This document shows, one piece after another, positions 22,248-33,638 of a stretch of 35,871 bases of DNA. The translations under genes were made by a program, and so were the position numbers. Origin of the DNA: Neocallimastix lanati (nom. inval.) (taxonomy: Eukaryota > Neocallimastigomycota > Neocallimastigomycetes > Neocallimastigales > Neocallimastigaceae); NCBI GenBank assembly GCA_016946835.1, contig JACVTC010000373.1, positions 1 through 35,871 on the forward strand, in the 5' to 3' direction. The stretch's first letter is position 1. Each line of letters begins with the position of its first letter. The notes under the pieces were generated by a model. That model ran no database searches, was not told the DNA's origin, and was given only the letters and a program-made list of their open reading frames with translations.

Positions 22248-22520
22248 TAGTGCATTTCGCAATGTGGCGTATTTTTGTATTTTACTATTTTTTTAATAAT
22301 ATAATAAATAATAAGTATTCTTTTTTCTTTTTTATATATAATTTATTAATATTCCATTGTAAAAATAAGTTTTTATAAAAAATAATTTTTAATATTTCTT
22401 TTGAAATAGTAATTATTTTTATATTTATTTATGATTATATAGAATATCTTAAAAATGTATGGCTTTATTTTTTTAAATATTTAAGCCACATTACAAATCA
22501 AATTATTGTGAAATGTACTA
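22248..22520. mobile_element. Foldback/MITE-like element 2 (about 270 bp)
   Basis: The left end TAGTGCATTTCGCAATGTGG pairs with the right end, whose reverse complement reads TAGTACATTTCACAAT, then a 15-bp insertion, then GTGGCTTAAATATTT. The outer TA on both sides could be a TA target duplication as in Tc1/mariner-derived MITEs; that is inference. The core is A+T-rich and non-coding. It shares end motifs with element 1. Confidence 0.5.
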
Positions 22521-22777
22521 TATTCGAATTACTTGCATAAATCCCATTTTTTTTGTGATACTTTATTAAATATATGTTTAAGTTTATACTGAAAAGAATT
22601 GAACTTTTTGCCGTTTCATCTTAAATTTTATTTTCTTCAATTGATATAGATGTATTAAATTCTTTTAGGGATGATTATTTAAGCATTCATATTTAGGGGT
22701 TTTTATTTTTTTTAACATTTAAAATAATGAAAGATTTGCATTTATATAGTTTTATCATATATTATATTTAGGAATTA

Positions 22778-22812
<35 letters not shown>

Positions 22813-22824
22813 AAATATATTTTA

Positions 22825-22864
<40 letters not shown>
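22521..22864. other. A+T-rich spacer with two poly-T runs
   Basis: 22550-22720 is moderately complex text without an open frame of note. Then come poly-T runs at about 22779-22808 and 22827-22860, each followed by AAATAAATATATTTTA-like text, so a small duplication. Confidence 0.45.
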
Positions 22865-23660
22865 AATATATTTTAACTATTTAAATAAATATTTTGATAT
22901 ATATTTAAATGAATATATATTAATTAATTAAATAAATATTTTGTTATATATATAAATGTATATATAATAATTATTTAAATAAATATTTTGATATATATAT
23001 TAATGAATTTATAATAACTAATTAAATAAATATTTTGATATATATTTAAATGTATATAATAATTATTTAAATAAATATTTTGATATATATATTAGTGAAT
23101 ATATAATAATTATATAAATAAATATTTTGATATATATATTAGTGAATATATAATAATTAATTAAATAAATATTTTGATATATATATTAGTGAATATATAA
23201 TAAATAATTAAATAAATATTTTGATATATATTTAAATGTATATAATAATTATTTAAATAAATATTTTGATATTTATTTAAATGTATATAATAATTATTTA
23301 AATAAATATTTTGATATATATATTAGTGAATATATAATAAATAATTAAATAAATATTTTGATATATATATTAGTGAATATATAATAAATAATTGAATAAA
23401 TAATTTGATATATATATTAGTGAATATATAATAAATAATTAAATAAATATTTTGATATATATATTAATGAAAATATAATAATTAATTAAATAAATATTTT
23501 GATATATATATAAATGTATATATATTAATTAATTAAATAAATATTTTGATATATATTTAAATGAATATATATTAATTAAATAAATAAATATTTTGATATA
23601 TATATTAATGAATATATATTAATTAATTAAATAAATATTTTGATATATATATTAATGAAT
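22865..23660. repeat. 47-bp satellite, block 3
   Basis: About 17 regular units, AATAAATATTTTGATATAT then ATTA(A/G)TGAATATATAATAA; the period is 47 bp where checked (23167 to 23214). It joins the pentamer array at its right end. Confidence 0.85.
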
Positions 23661-26600
23661 ATTTAAATAAAGAATAAAATAAAGATAAAATAAAATAAAG
23701 AATAAAATAAAGATAAAATATAATAAAGAGAAAAAAAATAAAATAAAAAAAATAAAATAAAATAAAGAATAAAATAAAGAATAAAATAAAAAATAAAATA
23801 AAATAAAGAATAAAATAAAAATAAAGAATAAAATAAAAATAAAGAATAAAATAAATCAAAATAACATAAAATAAAATAAAGAATAAAATAAAGAATAAAA
23901 TAAAATAAAAAATAAAATAAAATAAAGAATAAAATAAATCAAACCAACATAAAATAAAATAAAGAATAAAATAAAGAATAAAATAAAGAATAAAATAAAA
24001 ATAAAATAAAATAAAATAAAATAAAAAAGAAATAAAATAAAATAAAATAAAGAATAAAAAGAAATAAAATAAAAATAAAATAAAATAAAATAAAATAAAA
24101 ATAAAATAAAATAAAATAAAAAATAAAATAAAAAAGAAATAAAAAAAAAATAAAGAATAAAATAAAATAAAAAATTAAAATAAAATAAAACATAAAGAAT
24201 AAAATAAAATAAAATAAAGAATAAAAAAGAAATAAAATAAAATAAAGAATAAAAAAGAAATAAAATAAAATAAAGAATAAAATAAATCAAAATAAAGAAT
24301 AAAATAAAATAAAAAATTAAAATAAATCAAAATAAAGAATTGAATGAAATAAAAAATTAAAATAAAATAAAATAAAGAATTGAATAAAATAAAATAAATA
24401 ATGAAATATAAAATAAAATAAAACATAAAAAATAAATAAAAAATAAAATAAAAAAAATAAAATAAAACATAAAGAATAAAATAAAATAAAACATAAAGAA
24501 TAAAATAAAATAAAACATAAAGAATAAAATAAAATAAAGAATAAAATAAAATAAAACATAAAGAATAAAATAAAATAAAGAATAAAATAAAATAAAACAT
24601 AAAGAATAAAATAAAATAAAACATAAAGAATAAAATAAAATAAAGAATAAAATAAAGAATAAAATAAAATAAAATAAAATAAAGAATAAAATAAAATAAA
24701 ATAAAATAAAGAATAAAATAAAATAAAATAAAATAAAGAATAAAATAAAATAAAATAAAATATAGAATAAAATAAAATAAAATAAAATAAAATAAAATAA
24801 AATAAAATAAAATAAAAAATAAATCAAAATAAAATAAAATAAAGAATAAAATAAATCAAAATAAAATATAATAAAGAATAAAATAAATCAAAATAAAATA
24901 AAATAAAAAATAAAATAAAATAAAATAAAGAATAAAATAAAATAAAATAAAATAAAGAATAAAATAAAATAAAATAAAATAAAGAATAAAATAAAATAAA
25001 ATAAAATAAAATAAATAAAATAAAATAAAATAAAATAAAATAAAATAAAATAAAATAAAATAAAATAAAATAAAATAAAATAAAATAAAATAAAAATAAA
25101 TCAAAATAAAATAAAATAAAGAATAAAATAAATCAAAATAAAATATAATAAAGAATAAAATAAATCAAAATAAAATAAAATAAAAAATAAAATAAAATAA
25201 AATAAAGAATAAAATAAAAAAGATATAAAAAAAAATAAAGAATAAAATAAAAAAGATATAAAAAAAAATAAAGAATAAAATAAAAAAAATAAAGAATAAA
25301 ATAAAAAAAAATAAAGAATAAAATAAAATAAAATAAAGAATAAAAGAGAAATAAAATAAAATAAAATAAAATAAAATAAAGAATAGAATAAAATAAAATA
25401 AATAATAAAATATAAAGAAATAAAATAAAACATAAAAAATAAATAAAAAATAAAAAAAAAAAAAAATAAAACATAAAGAATAAAATAAAGATAAATAAAA
25501 TAAAATAAAGAATAGAATAAAATAAAATAAAGAATAAAATATAAAGAAAATAAATAAAAAAAATAAAATAAAACATAAAGAATAAAAAAAAAAATAAAAT
25601 AAAACATAAAGAATAAAAAAAAATAAAATAAAACATAAAGAATAAAAAAAATAAAATAAAACATAAAGAATAAAAAAAATAAAATAAAACATAAAGAATA
25701 AAAAAAAATAAAATAAAACATAAAGAATAAAATAAAATAAAGAATAAAATAAAATATAATAAGGAATAAAATAAATCAAAATAAAATATAATAAAGAATA
25801 AAATAAATCAAAAAAAATAAAATAAAAAAAAAATAAAATAAAACATAAAGAATAAAATAAAGATAAATAAAATAAAATAAAGAATAGAATAAAATAAAAT
25901 AAAGAATAAAATATAAAGAAAATAAATAAAAAAAATAAAATAAAACATAAAGAATAAAAAAAAATAAAATAAAACATAAAGAATAAAATAAAATAAAATA
26001 AAATAAATAAAATAAAATAAAATAAAATAAAATAAAATAAAATAAAATAAAATAAAATAAAATAAAATAAAATAAAATAAAATAAAAAATAAATCAAAAT
26101 AAAATAAAATAAAGAATAAAATAAATCAAAATAAAATATAATAAAGAATAAAATAAATCAAAAAAAATATAATAAAGAATAAAATAAATCAAAAAAAATA
26201 AAATAAAAAAAAAATAAAATAAAACATAAAGAATAAAAAAAAGATAAATAAAATAAAGAATAAAATATAAAGAAAATAAATAAAAAAAATAAAATAAAGA
26301 TAAATAAAATAAAATAAATAAAATAAAATAAAGAATAAAATAAAATAAAATAAAGAATAAAATAAAGATAAATAAAATAAAATAAAGAATAGAATAAAAT
26401 AAAATAAAGAATAAATAAAATATAAAGAAATAAAATATATCATAAAAAATAAATAAAAAATAAAATAAAAAAAAATAAAATAAAACATAAAGAATAAAAT
26501 AAAGATAAATAAAATAAAATAAAGAATAAAATAAAAATTAAAATAAAATAAAAAAGAAATAAAATAAAACATAAAAAATAAAATATAAAGAAATAAAATA

Positions 26601-28320
26601 TATCATAAAAAATAAATAAAAAATAAAATAAAGAATAGAATAAAATAAAACATAAAGAATAAAATAAAACATAAAGAATAAAATAAAGATAAATAAAATA
26701 AAATAAAGATAAATAAAATAAAATAAATAAAATAAAATAAAGAATAAAATAAAATAAAATAAAGAATAAAATAAAGATAAATAAAATAAAATAAAGAATA
26801 GAATAAAATAAAATAAAGAATAAATAAAATATAAAGAAATAAAATATATCATTAAAAAATAAATAAAAAATAAAATAAAAAAAAATAAAATAAAACATAA
26901 AGAATAAAATAAAGATAAATAAAATAAAATAAAGAATAGAATAAAATAAAATAAAGAATAAAACAAAGATAAATAAAATAAAATAAAGAATAGAATAAAA
27001 TAAAATAAAGAATAAAACAAAGATAAATAAAATAAAATAAAGAATAGAATAAAATAAAATAAAGAATAAAACAAAGATAAATAAAATAAAATAAAGAATA
27101 GAATAAAATAAAATAAAGAATAAAATAAAATAAAATAAAGAATAAAATAAAATAAAATAAAGAATAAAATAAAATAAAATAAAGAATAAAATAAAATAAA
27201 ATAAAGAATAAAATAAAATAAAATAAAGAATAAAATAAAAAAGAAATAAAATAAAATAAAAAATAAAATAAAATAAAATAAAAAATAAAATAAAATAAAA
27301 TAAAATAAAAAATAAAATAAAATAAAATAAAATAAAATAAAGAATAAAATAAAAAAGAAATAAGAATAGAATAAAATAAAATAAAGAATAAAACAAAGAT
27401 AAATAAAATAAAATAAAGAATAGAATAAAATAAAATAAAGAATAAAACAAAGATAAATAAAATAAAATAAAGAATAGAATAAAATAAAATAAAGAATAAA
27501 ATAAAATAAAATAAAGAATAAAATAAAATAAATAAAGAATAAAATAAAATAAAATAAAGAATAAAATAAATAAAATAAATAAAATAAAATAAAATAAAAT
27601 AAAATAAAATAAAATAAAATAAAATAAAATAAATAAATAAAATAAATAAAATAAAATAAATAAAAATAAAATAAAATAAAATAAAATAAAGAATAAAATA
27701 AAGAATAAAATAAAATAAAAAATAAAATAAAATAAAATAAAATAAAATAAAAAATAAAATAAAATAAAATAAAATAAAAAATAAAATAAAGAATAAAATA
27801 AAATAAAAAATAAAATAAAATAAAATAAAATAAAATAAAAAATAAAATAAAATAAAATAAAATAAAATAAAGAATAAAATAAAAAAGAAATAAGAATAGA
27901 ATAAAATAAAATAAAGAATAAAATAAAGATAAATAAAATAAAATAAAGAATAGAATAAAATAAAATAAAGAATAAAATAAAATAAAATAAAGAATAAAAT
28001 AAAATAAAATAAAGAATAAAATAAAAAAGAAATAAAATAAAATAAAGAATAAAATAAAATAAAATAAAATAAAAAATAAAATAAAATAAAATAAAATAAA
28101 AAATAAAATAAAATAAAATAAAATAAAGAATAAAATAAAGAATAAAATAAAATAAAAAATAAAATAAAATAAAATAAAATAAAAAATAAAATAAAATAAA
28201 ATAAAATAAAATAAAAAATAAAATAAAATAAAATAAAATAAAATAAAGAATAAAATAAAAAAGAAATAAAATAAATAAAATAAAATAAAGAATAAAAAAA
28301 AATAAAATAAAAAATAAAAC
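23661..28320. repeat. AAAAT / AAAGAAT microsatellite array (4.6 kb)
   Basis: Nearly pure AAAAT pentamers with regular AAAGAATAAAAT interruptions and rarer GATAAAT, GAAAT, CATAAAG, CAAAT and ACAAAGAT variants. It shows higher-order periods, e.g. 54 bp between AAACAAAGAT words at 26961, 27015 and 27069. The complement (TTTTA)n contains no stop codon in any frame, so - strand frames of up to 631 codons (26440-28335) made of F, Y, I and L arise by chance. None is accepted as a gene. Confidence 0.9.
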
Positions 28321-28750
28321 GAAAAATAAAAACATTTAATGACTATTTTTTTTTTAAGGAATATATTATTTTTAGCAATACTTTTTTTATTTAAAAGAAT
28401 AATTTTTTTTAAATAATATTTTATTCTTTTAAATAATATTTTATTTGAAGTTTATTTTAAAGTATCATTTTTTTTTTATTATTAAGAATATTTTTTTTTT
28501 TTAGGTATAGGTACTTTTTTTAAATACAAATATTTTTAAGACTTTTTTAATTTTTAAATATAAGAATATATATATATTTTATTATTTAAATATTTTTATT
28601 GAATATTTTATTTTATATTTATTTATTTATTTTTTTTTAAAATAAAAATAAATAAGAAAAAAAAAAAAAAAAAAAAAAAAAAACTTTAATACTAATTTAA
28701 CATTATTTATTAAAACTGCTTATTTATTAATTCAATTATTAAAAATTTAG
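28321..28750. other. A+T-rich spacer
   Basis: T-rich text with AAATAATATTTTATT repeated (28411-28445) and poly-A of about 35 (28649-28683). No gene seen. Confidence 0.5.
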
Positions 28751-28751
28751 T

Positions 28752-28774
28752 TAGCCACATTTTTCGAAATACTA
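28752..28774. repeat. Solo TIR-like motif, inverted
   Basis: TAGCCACATTTTTCGAAATA followed by CTA is the reverse complement of the left-end motif (TATTTCG..ATGTGGCTA). Read on the - strand, the 47-bp block 4 runs into it, as blocks 1 and 2 do on +. Confidence 0.45.
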
Positions 28775-28779
28775 TAATT

Positions 28780-29290
28780 CCATATTCATTAGTATATTAA
28801 AATATTTATTTATATTATTAATATATATTCATTAAAATATATAATAAATAATTTATTTATATTATTAATATATATTCATTAAAATATATAATAAATAATT
28901 TATTTATATTATTAATATATATTCATTAAAATATATAATAAATAATTTATTTATATTATTAATATATATTCATTAAAATATATAATAAATAATTTATTTA
29001 TATTATTAATATATATTCATTAAAATATATAATAAATAATTTATTTATGTTATTAATATATATTTATTAAAATATATAATAAATAATTTATTTATATTAT
29101 TTATATATATTCATTAAAATAGATATTAAAATATTTATTTATATTATTAATATATATTCATTAAAATATATATCGAAATATTTATTTAAGTAATTAATAA
29201 ATATTCATTAATATATATATCAAAATATTTATTTAAGTAATTAATATATATTCATTAATATATATATTAAAATATTTATTTAAGTAATTA
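28780..29290. repeat. 47-bp satellite, block 4, inverted
   Basis: About ten units of TATATTCATTAAAATATATA and AATAATTTATTTATATTATT, period 47 bp (28817 to 28864). This is the reverse complement of the block 1-3 family. Confidence 0.85.
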
Positions 29291-29510
29291 TTTTATTTTT
29301 TTTATTCTTTATTTTATTTTATCTTTATTTTATTCTTTATTTTATTTTATTTTTTTTATTTTTTATTTTATTTTTTTTTTATATTCTTTATTTTATTTTA
29401 TTTTTTATTATATTATTTTTTATTTCTTTTTTATGTTTTATTTTATTTATTTTTTATTTTATTTATTTTTTATTTTATTTTATTTATTTTTTATTTTATA
29501 TTTTTATATT
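29291..29510. repeat. TTTTATTCTT tract, inverted pentamer array
   Basis: TTTTA pentamers with TTCTT interruptions, the reverse complement of the 23661-28320 array, adjoining inverted 47-bp units just as the large array adjoins direct ones. Confidence 0.75.
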
Positions 29511-29850
29511 ACAATTTTTTTTATATTTTGATTTATTTAATTAGAAATTGCTTTAAAGAAAATATTTTATTGTATTAAAAAAAAAAAAAAAATAAATAAT
29601 TTATTAGTTAAAAATTAAAATAATAAATAATTAATCTTATAAATATTAATAACTATTAATTGAATATATATAAATTATTTGATGGATGATATAATCCATT
29701 AAATTAAAAATTTAATATTATAAATAAATTTTTATTAAACATAAAAATATATCAAAACAATTTTTTCTTAAAATATTATTTAATTTTAATATGATTAACA
29801 TAAATTAAAGATAAATTATCCTATGATAATTTCATTTTTTTATGTAAAAA
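29511..29850. other. Unique A+T-rich spacer
   Basis: Plain A+T text with a short poly-A near 29578-29592. No gene or clear repeat. Confidence 0.45.
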
Positions 29851-30470
29851 TCATTTATAGTTCATGTGGAAAACATAAATAAATGACAAAATAGCATATG
29901 ATTTTACATAATTTTATGAAAATAAAGCATTATTTTTCATGTGGAAAACATAAATAAATGACAAATTATCATATGATTTTTACATAATTTTATGTAAAAA
30001 ACATTAATTTTTCATGTGAAAACATAAATTAATGACAAAATATCATATGATTTTTACATAATTTTATGTAAAAAACATTAATTTTCATGTGAAAAAAATA
30101 TTAATATCATATGATTTTACATAATTTTATGTAAAAAAACATTAATTTTTCATGTGAAAAACATAAATTAATGACAAAATATCATATGATTTTTACATAA
30201 TTTTATGTAAAAAAACATTAATTTTTCATGTGAAAAACATAAATAAATGACAAAATATCATATGATTTTTACATATTTTTATGTAAAAAAACATTAATTT
30301 TTCATGTGAAAAACATAAATTAAAGACAAACTATCATATGATTTTTACATAATTTTATGTAAAAAAACATTTATTTTTCATGTGAAAAACATAAATTAAT
30401 GATAAAAAAAATTAATGATGAAATATCAAATGATGATTTATATAATTTAATATAAGAAAACAAATAAAAT
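29851..30470. repeat. 75-bp palindrome-rich tandem repeat
   Basis: Seven to eight units; CATATG landmarks at 29895, 29970, 30044, 30108, 30183, 30259 and 30335 (period 74-76, one of 64). Each unit carries ATCATATGAT, ACATAATTTTATGT and TTTTCATGTGAAAA, three self-complementary or near self-complementary words. Confidence 0.85.
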
Positions 30471-30684
30471 TATATTTTATTTTTTTATATTTAATTGCAA
30501 TTATTTTAAATTATATAATTATTAATAGATTAGTATGTTGTTTGAATAATACTAATCAATATTAAAAATTTAAAAATTTTTTATATTTATATTTATTTTT
30601 TATTTTATATTTTATATTTGATTTTAATTTATTTTAAATTATTACTTAGATTTTAATTTACATTAGAATAAAGTTAATTAATTA

Positions 30685-31080
30685 AATTTATAATGATTAA
30701 ATAATTAATAACATATAATTATGATATTATAAAATTTATATTTTTAATTTTATAATGATTAAATAATTTATAACATATAATTATGATATTATAAAATTTA
30801 TATTTTTAATTTTATAATGATTAAATAATTAATAACATATAATTATGATATTATAAAATTTATATTTTTACTTTTATAATGATTAAATAATTAATAACAT
30901 ATAATTATAATATTAATAAAATTTTATTATTTAATAATGATTAAATAATTAATAAAATTTACTATGATATTAGAGAAATTTTTATTTTTAATTAAATAAT
31001 TATTAAATAATAAATAATATATCATTATTATTTATATTTTTAATTTGATAATGATTAAATAATAAATAAAATATATATAT
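30685..31080. repeat. 62-bp tandem repeat
   Basis: TAATGATTAAATAATTAATA at 30691, then about 30753, 30815 and 30877 (62-bp period), decaying to the right. Confidence 0.75.
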
Positions 31081-33022
31081 AATATTATTAAAATTCACAT
31101 TTTTAATTAAAATATAATTTTTAAATAAAATTTAAATTTATATTTTAATAATTAATTATATATTATATTGTGAAGTATATATAATTATATTGATAATAAA
31201 TATTATTTGCAATATATTAAATTTTAAATAAAATATTACAATTTTTAAATAATAATTTACTTAATCTCAATGATAGTATATAAATACAGCTATTATTTTA
31301 TTAATAAAAATTTAAATTATATTATAAATGATATGAACAATTAAATTTTAAAATTATTAAAAATATTTATTTTATTTGTTTAATTATTAGTAAAAAAGAA
31401 TAATAAGAATATTACATTATACATATGGAAAAATTTATAATATTAAAATTTAATATAGAAGATAAAAAAAAAAATTTTTTTTATATATTTATATAAAATA
31501 AATAAAAATATTTAATTTTTTTTTTTTAATTTAAAATTTTGTTATTTTTTGTTTTAATGTATAAATTAAAAAAAAAAAATGAAAGTTTATTTTAAAATAT
31601 AATGTATATATATAAAAAATTTTTTTTTATATTCAGGTATATATAAAAATTGAAATTTTTTATTTTTAATTAGTTCAGAATTATTTTATTTTTACTATTA
31701 ATGTATAAAAAAATAAACATAAAAATAATTATTTATATTTTAAATTAATAATAATAAATTTAAAAATTTATAAAAAAATAATTTTATGTAAATAATGTAT
31801 ATTATTAAATTATGTTTTAAGTGGTAAAATGATATAAATTTATATTAATATATAAATATAATTATTTTTTTAGAATATAAAATTTAAATGATTTTTCAAT
31901 TTAAAATTAAATACTTTATATAAAAATTTCAATTAATATATAATATTAATTTAAATAAATTTAAAATTTAATAGTATAAGATTACTTCTATTTAAATTTA
32001 ATATTAAATATTATTATATTATTATTAAAATATTTTATTTATTATAGTATATTTTTAGTAATTAGTATTAACGTTTGAATATAATAATCTTGATAGATTA
32101 CTATAAATATTAAAATATTTCGTTTTTAAAAAATATAATTATTCGTATAAAATAATATATATATTATTTTTATTATTTATTTTATTTATTTTCTAAATAA
32201 AAAGAAAATAAATTGCAATAAAAAATATTTAAAAGAATTAATAATTGAAATATTTTTTTATAAAGGAAAGTATTTATTAAAAAAATTAATAAAAAAAAAA
32301 AAATATTAATATAATTAAATTAATTTAAAAATTCAATTATCGAATATTTTTAGTTTTATAATTAATAAAGAAATATATTTAATATATTTTAAATTGATTT
32401 ATTAAAATTAGTATTTTCATTTTAATTTATATTTTATCAATAATAATTTCAATTATTTTAAATTTCAAATTATAAATTTAGAAAATTGTATATATATATT
32501 AAATTATTATTATAATGGAAAGGTATAAAATTATTTATATTATTACAGTTTATTAGATTTTAAAAATATATAATTTTTGATTAATATAATAAGTTTTTAT
32601 TTATATAAAATACTTTCAAGTATAAAATTAAGAAAATTTATTTTCAATTATGAACAAAATATTAATATTTAATTTAATAAATAAAAATAAGATTTATTTA
32701 AAATTTATTGTTAAATTTAAGGCTAATAATTTTTATTTTATAATTAAAATGATTAATATTTTGTTATTAAAATAAAAACAAATAACTTTTAAGATTATTT
32801 AATATTTAAAATTGAAATAAAATTATTTAAATATAAATTAATTTAAAAAATAAAGAAAATTTAGTTTAAATGAAATTTATAAATTTGTTAAAAATTTTCC
32901 AATATAAGAGTAAAACGGATTCATTGAAAAAATAAAATTAGTCTAACTAATTTAAAAAATTAAATTATTTTATAAGAAAGAAATAAAAATAAAAAATAAA
33001 GATAAATTTAAATTATTATTTA
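31081..33022. other. Unique A+T-rich stretch up to telomeric tract 4
   Basis: Nearly 2 kb with no accepted gene, tandem array or RNA. Only homopolymers and scattered A+T words. It stops at a telomeric tract. Confidence 0.5.
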
Positions 33023-33032
33023 TAGGGTTAGG
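33023..33032 (+). repeat. Telomeric tract 4
   Basis: TAGGGTTAGG, followed directly by TTTTAAACTTTG. Short, but the same junction as the other five. Confidence 0.7.
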
Positions 33033-33388
33033 TTTTAAACTTTGTAATTTTTATTAAAATTATTCGATTAGATAATACATTAATTAATGTATATATAAAT
33101 TATATGAAATCATGACTACATGATTTTAAGTAAATTAATACATTTTTAGTAAAAAATAAAAGTTCGATAAAGTAAAAAAAGTATATATCTATAAAGTTTA
33201 GAATTTTAAGGAAGAGAAAAATTATTCTTTTAAAGTAGATGAATAATAAAAGTAATTCTAATAAAAGAATTTTTGTAATTATTTAAAAGAATATAAAGTT
33301 TTTTAAATGATAATAAAGTATTTTAAAATTAAATTTATAAAGAATTTAAGTTTTAGTTTGTTTGTAAATAAGTATAAGTATTTAAAGC
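33033..33388. repeat. Unit C, short diverged relative of unit B left end
   Basis: The first 90 bp align with unit B (TTTTAAAC, TAATTTT, TTAATACATTA, TTAATGTATATATAA), including a perfect 18-bp palindrome at 33075-33092. The rest is unlike B, and the unit stops after 356 bp at a telomeric tract. No coding frame. Confidence 0.65.
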
Positions 33389-33398
33389 TAGGGTTAGG
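33389..33398 (+). repeat. Telomeric tract 5
   Basis: TAGGGTTAGG followed by TTTTAAATTC. Confidence 0.7.
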
Positions 33399-33626
33399 TT
33401 TTAAATTCTTTTATTTATTTAAGATTTACAAAGTATTACATGTATTTGATAAATATAATAATTACAAGAATAAAATATAATAATATAAAAATTATTTAAA
33501 GTATTTACTAAATATAACTATTATAAGAATTAATAAGTAATTTGAAATATTAAATATTATTACTAAGTTAAAATTAATAAAGATTTAACTAACTAATAAA
33601 ATTATTTAATATTAAAATATTTAAAG
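33399..33626. repeat. Unit A, truncated copy (left end only)
   Basis: Matches 202-429 of unit A copy 1 without indel (and 33627-33629 continues the match). It then passes straight into telomeric sequence, so the right 2.7 kb of unit A is missing. Confidence 0.85.
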
Positions 33627-33638
33627 TTTAGGGTTAGG
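33627..33638 (+). repeat. Telomeric tract 6
   Basis: TTTAGGGTTAGG. The TTT can belong either to unit A (TTTGATAAA) or to the telomeric repeat, a 3-bp overlap at the breakpoint. Confidence 0.75.

Noticed and set aside
26440-28335. Very long - strand reading frame (631 codons) and its neighbours from 23623 to 27074
   Set aside because: They translate TTTTA/TTCTT repeats into F, Y, I, L only. The repeat has no stop codon in any frame on this strand, several frames are open at the same place, and there is no protein-like composition.
29851-30470. CRISPR-like array of 75-bp repeats
   Set aside because: Units are contiguous tandem repeats without unique spacers of constant length, in a eukaryotic setting with no cas genes.
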